Positions 1-8,707 of a stretch of DNA of 64,000 nucleotides are shown in pieces. The DNA lies in contig NZ_CP072549.1 in assembly GCF_019343495.1 (NCBI RefSeq), positions 806,001 through 870,000 on the forward strand. The letters are read 5' to 3'. The notes below the pieces were generated by a model. That model was not told the DNA's origin, made no database searches, and saw only the letters and a program-made list of their open reading frames with translations. Position numbers and translations under genes: made by a program. Origin of the DNA: Acinetobacter lwoffii (GTDB lineage: Bacteria; Pseudomonadota; Gammaproteobacteria; Pseudomonadales; Moraxellaceae). How positions within the stretch are numbered: position 1 is the first letter of the stretch; each line of letters starts with the position of its first letter.

Positions 1-175
1 TCTTAAAGTTTTTTATCGTTCTAAAAGTCCTTATCTTCACCAGAATACAAGGCTTATGAGGATATATAACAAGATGTATCCTGTTAGAAATCACGATATA
101 ACCCAATTGATTTTTAAATATCAGAGCATCTCTAACCCTTACTACCTATAATCGCTTTTTCACTTGAATGAACTT

Positions 176-1225
176 TTAAGCAGCAAATAAAGGACTAAAT
201 CCCCGTTTGCGTAGTAATTTTCGGTACATACTCGAGCTTCGATCTGCCGGAAAATGCGCTTCTAAAGATAAGTCCAGAGGTAAATATTCAGGTTTCTGAT
301 TTTCTACAATCACACGATCTTCCTCGAAAATTTTCATATTAAAGGCATAGGCATCTTCAACCGGTAAATCTTTATCATAATTGCGGCAAATAGGTGCAAA
401 AAGTCGTGTTGAACGCGCAGTCATGGGTGAAGCCGCATTCATGATGACCTGCTTGGCATCATTCGGAAAATGAATCGTAAGGGTTGCAGTAAAGGGTAGG
501 CTCACTTCAAAATGACGTAACCATTTAAAATCTTCCTGGCCACGCTGCTCTGTTCCGATCGGATAACGTCCCACACTACTGATATAATCTGCATTAAAAC
601 CAACATCCGTTTCTGTCGTACTGTAATCAGGAACTTCTACATCCTCCGGATCACCAAAAGTATCGGGATGCACCCAGGCAAAATGTGCCACATCAATAAA
701 ACCTTCGAGCTGTCTTCCTGCAAAACATTGAATGTCTATCTGAGGGCAGACCAGTTGCTGATACTCAGCATCATCCCAAAAAGGCATATGAGGAATATGA
801 GGTTCTGCATCTTTTGTAGCGCTTAATGAACACCAGATCAGACCATATTTTTCTACCGCAGCATAAGTTTTTAGATGGAAGCGCTCCGATATTTTATGCT
901 GAGGATGTGCAGGAATACGGTTACATTTACCTTCACTGCCAAAGCGTAAACCGTGATAACGACACACCACGCCTTGGCCGTCATTTTTTCCCAAGCTTAA
1001 AGGTACACCGCGATGCGGACATGCATCTTTCGCCACCACCAGTTCATCGTTCATTTTATAAATCACCAGCGGCATATCAAGCAGCATACTACTTGTTGGC
1101 TGATCTGTAATATCACGCGCAAGTGCAATCGGATACCAGTACTGAGCCAAAAGATGCCAGTCATGTTCCTCGAATGTCATATGGACGGGTAAGTCGGGAC
1201 TAAACGTGGCGATATTTGTATTCAT
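176..1225 (-). CDS. Rieske non-heme iron oxygenase, alpha subunit (copy A, HpxD-like)
   Basis: 349-residue ring-hydroxylating oxygenase. The Rieske [2Fe-2S] ligands are visible as C69-x-H71 and C88-x2-H91, and the mononuclear iron site as D178, H181 and H186 within FIDVAHFAWVH. The start is placed at the ATG at 1225 because MNTNI there lines up with the start of the paralogue at 9910; an upstream in-frame start would add 15 residues. It is divergent from the allantoinase gene and lies at the edge of the urate locus. By analogy with Klebsiella HpxD it may hydroxylate a purine ahead of urate, but the substrate is inferred from context only. No reductase partner is encoded in the window. Confidence 0.85.
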   Translation of the reverse strand: MNTNIATFSPDLPVHMTFEEHDWHLLAQYWYPIALARDITDQPTSSMLLDMPLVIYKMNDELVVAKDACPHRGVPLSLGKNDGQGVVCRYHGLRFGSEGKCNRIPAHPQHKISERFHLKTYAAVEKYGLIWCSLSATKDAEPHIPHMPFWDDAEYQQLVCPQIDIQCFAGRQLEGFIDVAHFAWVHPDTFGDPEDVEVPDYSTTETDVGFNADYISSVGRYPIGTEQRGQEDFKWLRHFEVSLPFTATLTIHFPNDAKQVIMNAASPMTARSTRLFAPICRNYDKDLPVEDAYAFNMKIFEEDRVIVENQKPEYLPLDLSLEAHFPADRSSSMYRKLLRKRGFSPLFAA

Positions 1226-1534
1226 AATGGATTCTGTGTCGTGACCTTTAGCTGGACTATAAAACAGCAAGGTGTTCTATGAAATTTCAATTAACAGGAT
1301 ATAGGATTGCGTAAATCAGAACACTGACCAGCGATTAAAAACAAAATAAGCAACTTTCCAGGTTTTTTATGTTCAACTACGCAAATATTGAGATGGGATA
1401 TTTCTAAGCTTAAATCTCGCTGAAAATATTTTTTAAAAAGCGTGCTCTCAATTTCAATGCTCTACTTTGGCGCATAAATTGCTTATCACGCGTATAGACC
1501 ATTGATCATTTACTAGAATCGACAAGGAATTGAT
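1226..1534. other. Divergent intergenic region, Rieske A / puuE
   Basis: This 309-nt stretch has no gene. It holds the sigma-54 promoter for puuE. I found no GG-N10-GC element pointing towards the Rieske gene on the minus strand. Confidence 0.5.
1468..1483 (+). promoter_or_regulatory. Sigma-54 promoter of puuE
   Basis: TGGCGCATAAATTGCT has GG and GC separated by exactly 10 nt, with a perfect TTGCW -12 element. It lies 53 nt before the GTG start of puuE. Compared with consensus TGGCACG-N4-TTGCW there are two mismatches, both in the -24 block. Confidence 0.65.
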
Positions 1535-2497
1535 GTGACGACTAGCTACTTACGCGGACAAGAACTTATCGAGAGCATTCGCAGTGCACCTTATTCGCGT
1601 GACCTGATTGGTTATCATGGCGAACTACCAAAAGTGCAATGGCCAAACGGCGCGCGTGTCGCGGTACAGTTTGTGCTGAATTATGAAGAAGGTGGTGAAA
1701 ACCACATTGAACATGGTGATACGGGATCAGAACAGTTTTTATCTGAAATTATTGGTGCTGCCAGCTTTCCAGACAAACATATGTCGATGGATTCGATGTA
1801 CGAATATGGTTCACGTGCTGGCTTCTGGCGGATTCATCAGGAGTTCCAGAAACGTGGTTTGCCGATGACTATCTTTGGGGTCGGCATGGCATTGGTACGT
1901 AATCCTTATGTGGTAGAGGCGATTAAAGCAGCCGATTATGATGTCGTTTCACATGGTCAGCGCTGGCTACATTATCAGAACATGCCGATTGAAATGGAAC
2001 GCCAATATATGGATCAGGCGGTCAGCGTTCTGGAAAGCCTGTTTGGTGAAGCACCGATCGGCTGGTATACCGGTCGGGACAGTCCGAATACCCGTCAACT
2101 TCTGGCTGATTTTCCTCAAATCAAATATGACGCTGATTACTATGGGGATGACTTGCCATTTTGGAGCACCTTGACCAATCAGGCAGGGGAAACACGTCCA
2201 CATTTGATTATTCCTTATAGCCTGGATAGCAATGACATGAAATTCAGTTCACCTGGCGGTTTTAATAGTGGGGAACAGTTTTATCAATATCTCAAAGATG
2301 CTTTTGATGTGCTCTATGCCGAAGGTGAAACTGCGCCAAAAATGCTGTCGATTGGCATGCACTGCCGTATTTTAGGACGGCCGGGACGTTTTAAAGCCCT
2401 GCAAAAGTTTCTGGACTACATTCAAAATCATGACAAAGTGTGGATTTGCCGCCGTGGGGATATTGCCGAGCACTGGTATAACCATCATGCGCCATAG
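1535..2497 (+). CDS. puuE: Allantoinase, polysaccharide-deacetylase type (PuuE)
   Basis: 320-residue protein of the metal-independent PuuE allantoinase family (NodB/polysaccharide-deacetylase fold), which hydrolyses allantoin to allantoate. Family hallmarks visible include YEEGGEN near residue 50, SHGQRWLHYQ near residue 137, and GWYTGRDSPNTR near residue 176. Length fits the family (about 300-320). The start is a GTG with AAGGAAT 6 nt upstream; an ATG two bases earlier is out of frame. It has its own sigma-54 promoter and precedes uraD, so steps after urate oxidation are encoded together. Confidence 0.93.
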   Translation: MTTSYLRGQELIESIRSAPYSRDLIGYHGELPKVQWPNGARVAVQFVLNYEEGGENHIEHGDTGSEQFLSEIIGAASFPDKHMSMDSMYEYGSRAGFWRIHQEFQKRGLPMTIFGVGMALVRNPYVVEAIKAADYDVVSHGQRWLHYQNMPIEMERQYMDQAVSVLESLFGEAPIGWYTGRDSPNTRQLLADFPQIKYDADYYGDDLPFWSTLTNQAGETRPHLIIPYSLDSNDMKFSSPGGFNSGEQFYQYLKDAFDVLYAEGETAPKMLSIGMHCRILGRPGRFKALQKFLDYIQNHDKVWICRRGDIAEHWYNHHAP

Positions 2498-2578
2498 ACA
2501 TAAAATATATTGGAAAAGATCAGTTTAATGCTCTTTTTTGAGTCATGTACTTTATAAAAATAACAAACACATCAGCTT

Positions 2579-2594
2579 TGGCACTGTTATTGCA
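2579..2594 (+). promoter_or_regulatory. Sigma-54 promoter of uraD-uraH-permease
   Basis: TGGCACTGTTATTGCA matches TGGCACG-N4-TTGCW at every position but one and has the GG-N10-GC spacing. It lies about 46 nt upstream of the uraD GTG, in the gap after puuE. This is one of the two best matches in the locus. Confidence 0.8.
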
Positions 2595-2639
2595 AAACCA
2601 GTTTTAAATAACCAAGCAATATAATCAGGCGATTGAATA

Positions 2640-3143
2640 GTGCAACTTGTTGAATTTAATCAAGCATCAGCAGAAGATGCGATGATCTTTTTAAAGCACT
2701 GTGTGCAAATACCCAGCTGGTCGACCGAACTTGCAGCAAAACGTCCTTATGCATCGCTTGAGGATATTTTGAATGCAGCGAAACAACAAGCGGCGACCTG
2801 GAGTTGGGATGAGATTAAAACTGCACTGGATAATCATCCCCGTATAGGTGAAAAACAGGCACAGGCTGAATTAAGTGAAATAGAAAAAGACTTTTCCCAT
2901 CGTGAGCAATCCGGCATTACAGCAGATGACGATACCCAGCTCGCGCTGCTTAAAGGCAATCTTGCCTATGAAAAAAAATATGGGTTTATCTTTCTGATCA
3001 AAGCTGCTGGATTGAGCAGTGAAGACGTCCTTCAAGCCCTGAACTATCGTTTGCTAAATGATCCAGAGATTGAGAAACGTATTGTCCATCATCAACTGGC
3101 AGAAATTGCCTTGTCACGACTGGCTCAGGAGCTTCATGCATGA
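2640..3143 (+). CDS. uraD: OHCU decarboxylase (UraD)
   Basis: 167-residue 2-oxo-4-hydroxy-4-carboxy-5-ureidoimidazoline decarboxylase, producing S-allantoin in the third step of urate breakdown. Family features include the N-terminal RPYASLEDIL segment, HPRIGEK near residue 66 (its His is the expected catalytic residue), and EKKYGFIFLIKAAG near residue 110. The GTG start keeps the family's usual N-terminus. The ribosome-binding site is weak. The stop overlaps the uraH start by 4 nt (ATGA), implying translational coupling. Confidence 0.93.
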   Translation: MQLVEFNQASAEDAMIFLKHCVQIPSWSTELAAKRPYASLEDILNAAKQQAATWSWDEIKTALDNHPRIGEKQAQAELSEIEKDFSHREQSGITADDDTQLALLKGNLAYEKKYGFIFLIKAAGLSSEDVLQALNYRLLNDPEIEKRIVHHQLAEIALSRLAQELHA

Positions 3144-3460
3144 TTAGCACGCATATTTTAGATACACATCTGGGAAAACCTGCGACAGACGTGGTGGTAC
3201 GACTTTTTGCTGAAGACGGTCGCTTGCTTGCTGAGACAAAAACCAATACAGACGGTCGCGTCAGTGATTTTGGCATAGTCGATTTAAAAACAGGTATCTA
3301 TAGTCTTGAGTTTTTTACATCTGCTTATTTTGAAGGTTTGGGTTTAGAAACTTTTTTTCCTAAAGCAGTTATTCATTTTTATGTGAAAGATGCATTCCAG
3401 CATTTTCATATTCCTTTACTGATCAGCCCATTCGCGTACTCCACATATCGCGGAAGCTGA
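3140..3460 (+). CDS. uraH: 5-hydroxyisourate hydrolase (UraH)
   Basis: 106-residue transthyretin-like hydrolase converting 5-hydroxyisourate, the HpxO product, to OHCU. The diagnostic YRGS C-terminal tetrapeptide is present. The expected active-site residues are H5 in STHILD and R41-like in the TNTDGRV segment. Length is normal for the cytoplasmic bacterial form and there is no signal peptide. Its start overlaps the uraD stop, and the permease pseudogene follows 30 nt after its stop. Confidence 0.95.
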   Translation: MISTHILDTHLGKPATDVVVRLFAEDGRLLAETKTNTDGRVSDFGIVDLKTGIYSLEFFTSAYFEGLGLETFFPKAVIHFYVKDAFQHFHIPLLISPFAYSTYRGS

Positions 3461-3490
3461 TTTTATATTTAGACTTTGAGGGTGAGAAAA

Positions 3491-4851
3491 ATGACAGAAC
3501 AAAGTAAAACAATATCACCTGAACATGAATATTTAGGTGCGGGGAAAAGTGCAGCTTATGGTTTGCAACACGTACTGACCATGTATGGTGGAATTATTGC
3601 ACCACCTTTAATCGTGGGAACAGCAGCCGGCCTAGAAGCTTATCAAATTGGATTATTGATTGCGGCGGCGCTATTTGTCGGTGGTTTAGCCACAATTTTG
3701 CAAACCGTTGGGGGGAAATATATCGGTGCAAAACTACCTTTGGTGCAAGGGGTTTCTTTTGCCGGTGTCGCAACGATGGTGGCGATTGTGACTACAGGCG
3801 GTGGTTTGCAAGCCGTCTACGGTGCAGTCGTTGTCGCATCATTGATCGGTTTTTTCCTCGCACCTTATTTTTCCAAAATTATCCGTTTCTTTCCACCAGT
3901 CGTGACCGGTTGCGTCATTACTATCATTGGTTTGTCTTTATTGCCGGTGGCAGTCCGCTGGATGATGGGCGGCAATCCCAAGGCACCAGAATGGGGAAGT
4001 GTCGAAAATATTGGTCTGGCACTCATGACTTTAGCTTTAGTCGTCTGCCTGAATTTGAGCCGACAGGCTGCTATTCGTCGCTTGTCTATTTTACTGGCAA
4101 TTGTTTTAGGTTCAGTACTGGCTTATTTATTCGGTTTTGGTGATTTCTCTAAAGTTGCGAATGGAACATGGATTCAGGTACCCAGCTTCTTCGCCTTTGG
4201 ACTACCGACTTTTGAGCTCACAGCCATTATTTCCATGCTCATCGTTACTCTCTCGTGATTATGACCGAAACCACAGCAGATATCATTGCAGTGGGTGAGA
4301 TTGTAGGTACAAAAGTGGATGCGGATCGTATCTCGAATGGCTTGCGTGCCGATATGTTATCGAGTGCGATGGCGCCTGTTTTTGGGTCATTCATGCAAAG
4401 TGCTTTTGCGCAAAATGTCGGCTTGGTGGCGATTACCGGAATTAAAAGCCGCTTTGTGGTCGCAGCTGGGGGCATGATTTTAGTCGTGTTGGGTTTACTG
4501 CCAATTATGGGACGTTTGATTGCTGCCATTCCTGTACCGGTATTAGGTGGTGCAGGTCTGGTACTTTTTGGAACAGTCGCTGCAAGCGGGATTCGTACCT
4601 TGGCTAAAATTGATTATAACGAGCAAAAAAATCTTATCATTGTTGCGACGGCTATTGCAGCCGGCATGATTCCCATTATTGATCATTCCTTTTATGCCAA
4701 CTTTCCAAAATGGGTGCAAACCTTGTTTCATTCGGGGATTAGCTCAACCTGCTTAATGGCCATTTTACTCAACCTGTTGTTCAATCATCTGAACCTATTT
4801 AAAAATAAAAGCACAGCGACTACAGAAATTGTGGCAAAGATTCCACATTAG
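3491..4851 (+). pseudogene. Urate/xanthine permease, NCS2 family, frameshifted
   Basis: Nucleobase:cation symporter-2 family transporter with about 12-14 predicted membrane segments, interrupted near residue 255. The first frame ends at a TGA at 4256-4258. The rest, beginning VIMTETTADIIAVGEIVG, lies in another frame to 4851. The break is at the run CTCTCTC (4248-4254): removing one CT unit restores a continuous 453-residue reading of the usual NCS2 length. The TETTADI motif typical of the family falls right after the break. The ATG at 3491 has GAGGGTGAG upstream; a TTG at 3476 is less likely. It is co-transcribed with uraDH, so urate uptake is the expected role if intact. A sequencing error is possible. 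Confidence 0.85.
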
Positions 4852-4869
4852 AAAATTTAAACCAGGATG

Positions 4870-4900
4870 AAAACAGTCCAGAAAATGGGCTGTTTTTTTA
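4870..4900 (+). terminator. Rho-independent terminator after permease
   Basis: Stem AAACAGTCC / GGGCTGTTT (one G-T pair) with loop AGAAAAT, followed by a run of seven T. Confidence 0.7.
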
Positions 4901-4917
4901 TCAAAAATTAAAAATGT

Positions 4918-4933
4918 TGGCTTTGTTTTTGCT
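4918..4933 (+). promoter_or_regulatory. Sigma-54 promoter of tsx-like gene
   Basis: TGGCTTTGTTTTTGCT has GG-N10-GC spacing and a perfect TTGCT -12 element. The -24 block has three mismatches. It ends 45 nt before the ATG. Confidence 0.55.
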
Positions 4934-4977
4934 TAATTCAGAATGTGATTCTTTCATTCCATTGGGGACCCTTATTT

Positions 4978-5691
4978 ATGAAATTCACTCAACTTACTGC
5001 TGCAACATTACTTGTATTGGGTGCGGCATCCGCACAGGCAAAACCGATCTGGCAAGACTTCAGTGTCACCGGACTTTATGGAGAAAACTATGAGGTGGTC
5101 GATGAGAAACAGGCGACTGCGACCTTTGAATATACGGCAAAAGTAAAATATGCAGATGTCTTCTTCTTCATTGACCGTATGCGCGGTGCAGATGACTTTA
5201 AATCAAGTTATTTTGAATTTTCACCACGTTTGAGCTTGGGTGAAGTGTCGGGTCAGAAGCTTGCCTTTGGTCCGGTTAAAGATGTACTGGTTTCAACGAC
5301 CTGGGAAGGTGGAGAGGGTTTTGATAACTTCCTGTACGGCGTAGGTTTCGATCTGGATATTCCCTATTTCCGTTATGCCAGCATTAACCTTTATCGCGTG
5401 AATAATGAGAATATTGATGATGATTACCAGTTGACACTGACCTATGGCGTGCCAATTAAACTGGGAACTGAAGAATTTCTGGTGGATGGCTTCTTGGACT
5501 GGTCTACAGAAGAAGATACTCATGACAGCGAGATGAACTGGACCACCCAATGGAAATGGAATGTCGGTAAACACATTTCTCCAGACACCAATTTATATCT
5601 GGGGATTGAACATTCTATCTGGAACAACAAATTCGGTATCCCAAATGCCGATGAAAATAATGTCAGTGCTTTAGTGAAATATCACTTCTAG
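4978..5691 (+). CDS. Tsx-like nucleoside-specific outer-membrane channel
   Basis: 237-residue outer-membrane beta-barrel of the OmpK/Tsx family. The signal peptide runs to about residue 20 (ASAQA cut site). Alternating aromatic/hydrophobic strands follow, and the chain ends with ALVKYHF, a C-terminal aromatic as expected for BAM insertion. The ATG at 4978 is preceded by GGGGACC. A start 33 nt upstream would put residues before the signal peptide. Placed among urate genes, it probably admits nucleosides or purines across the outer membrane; the exact substrate is inferred. It is monocistronic with its own sigma-54 promoter and terminator. Confidence 0.85.
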   Translation: MKFTQLTAATLLVLGAASAQAKPIWQDFSVTGLYGENYEVVDEKQATATFEYTAKVKYADVFFFIDRMRGADDFKSSYFEFSPRLSLGEVSGQKLAFGPVKDVLVSTTWEGGEGFDNFLYGVGFDLDIPYFRYASINLYRVNNENIDDDYQLTLTYGVPIKLGTEEFLVDGFLDWSTEEDTHDSEMNWTTQWKWNVGKHISPDTNLYLGIEHSIWNNKFGIPNADENNVSALVKYHF

Positions 5692-5715
5692 GCAAAGTGA
5701 TGAAGAAATAAGTTA

Positions 5716-5742
5716 AAAGCCCTGATAAAAGGGCTTTTTTTA
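5716..5742. terminator. Terminator between tsx-like gene and allA
   Basis: AAAGCCC / GGGCTTT stem with loop TGATAAAA and a T run. It serves the plus-strand gene and lies just past the convergent allA stop. Confidence 0.75.
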
Positions 5743-5748
5743 ATGCGT

Positions 5749-6246
5749 TTAAAATACGATCTGGATGTTTTCAGGAAAAGGATGAACATCACAATTTGAT
5801 CCGCTACCTATACGATCCACTACGACAAACTCGCTGGGTGCTTCAAGGGTCAATAATGGATGATGCCAGGTTCCGGCACGATAATTTATCCCTTGAGAAC
5901 CATCACTGATAAATACCTGAATCTGACTAATATCGGGCTGTGTATAATCAAGTTCAGGCGCTACAACGATTAAAAATTGCTGGCCGTGCATCGGAATAAA
6001 AGCCTGTGATCCTAGAGGATGCCTTTCCAGCATTGAGATTTGAAAAGGAATTGCCGTAGCTTGCATATTTCTAAAAATACTCAGTCCGACCTTGGTGTCA
6101 CTTTCTACTTCAGCCAGGGCATGATAACGCTCAGTCTGCTGCTCATTGATATGAAAATAATGATTACCCTGACAGGCAATGACTTCTCCAAAAGGCAGAA
6201 AACTTTCAGTGCTTAAAGGCTGTATTTTTATACTTTGCATAGACAT
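5749..6246 (-). CDS. allA: Ureidoglycolate lyase
   Basis: 165-residue AllA-family enzyme releasing urea and glyoxylate from ureidoglycolate, the last step of this pathway. Recognisable features are IQPLSTESFLPFGEVI at the N-terminus, the cupin-type core with HPLGSQAFIPM, and the GTWHHPL metal-binding segment. Three starts are possible: GTG at 6258, ATG at 6246 and ATG at 6240. The middle one is chosen as the first ATG. Only about 12 nt separate it from the alc stop, so it is the second gene of the alc-allA operon. Confidence 0.9.
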   Translation of the reverse strand: MSMQSIKIQPLSTESFLPFGEVIACQGNHYFHINEQQTERYHALAEVESDTKVGLSIFRNMQATAIPFQISMLERHPLGSQAFIPMHGQQFLIVVAPELDYTQPDISQIQVFISDGSQGINYRAGTWHHPLLTLEAPSEFVVVDRIGSGSNCDVHPFPENIQIVF

Positions 6247-6258
6247 ATCATTGATCAC

Positions 6259-7263
6259 TCAAGCCAATTTTCCCCAGAGACGAATCCGGCTGATGCCACC
6301 GTCCGGAATCATGTTGACACGAATATGGGAAATTTTTTCGTGTTGTAAAATTTCATTGATGTAATGATGAATATGATCCATTTGCATAGGTTGGGCTGCT
6401 AACAAAAAAGGCCAGAACATGCTTTGTGGAATGAATTGCTCATCGGTTGCATCCTCAACATAGATGGCTTGAATAGAAACCTCTGCAGGGAAATTTCCCT
6501 TAAAATGGGCGGTATCAATTTCAATTTTCTCGATTCGGGCACTGGCGCCTAAAGCCAAAATGCACCAGTCAAATCCTGGAGCACGACGCCGTTTGGTTTC
6601 CCAGCCATCGCCCATGTTAATGCCACGTCCCGGATTAATCAGATTGCGTGGATGTCCAAAATGCGCATCGCTATAGGCAACGACACGGCCACCATGTTCT
6701 AGTGCCAAAACATCTAGCATTTGATCACTATCTTGCAGATTGATTTTTACCTGACCATAGACCTTAAAACGTGCAATCCCACCGTCAGGATAAATATTCA
6801 AACGGACATGGGTAAATATCTGCTTTGCTGAAATCTGAACAATATGATGCTGGCTGGGGCCCAAGACATTATTTTCTATAATGCTGATCCATTCTGCCTG
6901 ATCAAGATTTCCATCTGGCGCATAACATGCTTGCACAGCAGCAGAGGCCGGATAATTACCGCTAAAAAAAGTCGTATCAATATCTAGTGCCTGTATTTGA
7001 CCTGCAACAGCAAGTTTAATGATGGCCCAATCATAGCCCGTGTGGCGCTTGCGACGGGTTTCCCAGCCATCCATCCATTTGCCATGCTCATCAAACTTGT
7101 CTTCGATAAAGACCGGTGCCTCAAATTGCAACATGCGTTTTGCTTCAGCAAAAAACTCATCTGAACATTCAAGAATTTCTGCGCCAATTCGGGCATCTGC
7201 AAGGTTAGTTAACTGCTGTACTGGAGCAGGCAGATCAAAAATTGGAGCTAATAAGGTCGCCAT
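6259..7263 (-). CDS. alc: Allantoicase
   Basis: 334-residue allantoicase hydrolysing allantoate to ureidoglycolate and urea. It has the family's two tandem jelly-roll repeats. Each carries a matching WETRRKR-type segment (DGWETRRKRHTGYDW near residue 65; DGWETKRRRAPGFDW near residue 220) and a late VRLNIYPDGGIARF / IRVNMIPDGGISRI segment. Length fits the family. It is transcribed divergently from hpxO and followed by allA. A minus-strand sigma-54 element lies about 105 nt upstream. Confidence 0.95.
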   Translation of the reverse strand: MATLLAPIFDLPAPVQQLTNLADARIGAEILECSDEFFAEAKRMLQFEAPVFIEDKFDEHGKWMDGWETRRKRHTGYDWAIIKLAVAGQIQALDIDTTFFSGNYPASAAVQACYAPDGNLDQAEWISIIENNVLGPSQHHIVQISAKQIFTHVRLNIYPDGGIARFKVYGQVKINLQDSDQMLDVLALEHGGRVVAYSDAHFGHPRNLINPGRGINMGDGWETKRRRAPGFDWCILALGASARIEKIEIDTAHFKGNFPAEVSIQAIYVEDATDEQFIPQSMFWPFLLAAQPMQMDHIHHYINEILQHEKISHIRVNMIPDGGISRIRLWGKLA

Positions 7264-7367
7264 CTTAAATTTCCATCATTGGTATACGTCACATGAATAT
7301 GCACTTTTATAAATACAAATTTAGGTCTTCTGCCTTTATAAAAACAGGACATTGAAGGAATTTAAAA

Positions 7368-7382
7368 GCACAGCGTGTGCCA
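7368..7382 (-). promoter_or_regulatory. Sigma-54 promoter of alc-allA
   Basis: Read on the minus strand, TGGCACACGCTGTGC has an intact TGGCAC block and GG-N10-GC spacing; the -12 block is GTGC instead of TTGC. GC lies about 105 nt before the alc ATG. The same bases form the inverted repeat GCACA-GCG-TGTGC. Confidence 0.55.
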
Positions 7383-7417
7383 ACTCTTGCTATTTTTTTA
7401 GTGCATTTTTTTCAGGA

Positions 7418-7433
7418 TGGCACGTTTTTAGCA
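7418..7433 (+). promoter_or_regulatory. Sigma-54 promoter of hpxO
   Basis: TGGCACGTTTTTAGCA carries a perfect TGGCACG -24 block and one mismatch in the -12 block (TAGC). Spacing is GG-N10-GC, and it ends about 40 nt before the ATG. Confidence 0.8.
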
Positions 7434-7473
7434 TTTTAGCTGGCAATGAAGATGAAATAGCCAGGAGGAATAG

Positions 7474-8631
7474 ATGGAGATTGCAATTATTGGGGCAGGC
7501 ATGGGCGGATTAACCACAGGAATTGCACTAAAAAAGTTCGGACATCGGGTCACCATCTATGAGCAGACAGAACAGATTTTACCTGTCGGTGCTGCAATTT
7601 CCTTGTGGTCAAACGGGGTGAAGTGTTTGAACTATCTGGGCTTAACTGAACAGGTAGCAAAGTTAGGTGGCCAGATGAATGACTTAGCCTATATCGATGG
7701 TTTGAATGGCGAGGTCATGACGCAGTTTAGTTTGGCGCCGTTAATTGAAGAAGTCGGTCAACGTCCATATCCGGTATCGCGTGCTGAATTACAAAATATG
7801 TTAATGGATGCGTTTGGCCGGCAGGATATTCAGCTCGGTAAAAGAATGGTGTCTATTGAGGATAAGGGGCAACACGTTGAAATCGGTTTTCAGGATGGCA
7901 GCACTGTTTCTGCCGCATTATTGATTGGCGCAGATGGTACCCATTCCATGACGCGTCAGTATGTATTGGGCAAACAGGTTGAACGCCGTTATGCTGGCTA
8001 TGTGAACTGGAACGGACTGGTTGAGATCTCTGAAGATTTAGCGCCCGCACAGCAGTGGACCACTTTTGTCGGTGAAGGCAAACGCGCTTCACTGATGCCT
8101 GTGGCAGAGCATCGCTTTTATTTCTTCTTTGATGTGCCATTGCCCGCAGGTCTGGAGAATCAACGTTCGGAATATAAGATCTTATTAAAGCAATATTTCT
8201 CTGGCTGGTGCTCCCAGGTTCAATGCCTGATTGACAGTATTGATGAGCAGAAAACCAATCGTGTCGAAATCCATGATATTGAGCCTTTTAACCAGTTTTA
8301 TAAGGGCCGTGTGGTAATTTTAGGGGATGCGGCACATAGCACCACACCGGATATCGGGCAGGGAGGTTGCCAGGCAATGGAAGATGCGGTCTATCTGGCA
8401 CGTGCCTTACAAATTAATACGCTAGGTCTGGAAGATGCCCTGAAACGTTATCAGAATAAACGCAATGAACGCGCCAATGAATTGCTGCTACGTGCACGTA
8501 AGCGTTGTGATGTCACGCATATGAAATATGAGCAAATTACCAAAGACTGGTATGCAGACCTACGGAAAGAACAAGGCCCACATATTATGAAAGGCATTAT
8601 TAGCAATATTGTGGGTAATCCATTGGATTAA
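7474..8631 (+). CDS. hpxO: FAD-dependent urate hydroxylase (HpxO)
   Basis: 385-residue flavoprotein hydroxylating urate to 5-hydroxyisourate with NAD(P)H and O2, replacing uricase. The N-terminal dinucleotide fold AIIGAGMGG, the DG motif IGADGTHS near residue 152, and [18 protein letters not shown] near residue 284 place it in the class A monooxygenases. Length equals the Klebsiella enzyme's to within a residue or two. A strong AGGAGG precedes the ATG. It stands alone between the sigma-54 promoter and a terminator and supplies substrate to UraH. Confidence 0.93.
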   Translation: MEIAIIGAGMGGLTTGIALKKFGHRVTIYEQTEQILPVGAAISLWSNGVKCLNYLGLTEQVAKLGGQMNDLAYIDGLNGEVMTQFSLAPLIEEVGQRPYPVSRAELQNMLMDAFGRQDIQLGKRMVSIEDKGQHVEIGFQDGSTVSAALLIGADGTHSMTRQYVLGKQVERRYAGYVNWNGLVEISEDLAPAQQWTTFVGEGKRASLMPVAEHRFYFFFDVPLPAGLENQRSEYKILLKQYFSGWCSQVQCLIDSIDEQKTNRVEIHDIEPFNQFYKGRVVILGDAAHSTTPDIGQGGCQAMEDAVYLARALQINTLGLEDALKRYQNKRNERANELLLRARKRCDVTHMKYEQITKDWYADLRKEQGPHIMKGIISNIVGNPLD

Positions 8632-8659
8632 GTCTAATTAATAGCATCACATATCGAGA

Positions 8660-8690
8660 AACCGCGATTTTAGCCATCGCGGTTTTTGTT
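8660..8690. terminator. Terminator between hpxO and lysR
   Basis: Perfect 9-bp stem AACCGCGAT / ATCGCGGTT followed by TTTTTGTT; the convergent lysR ends just beyond. Confidence 0.85.
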
Positions 8691-8707
8691 ATTTAAGTAT
8701 GAAAATA

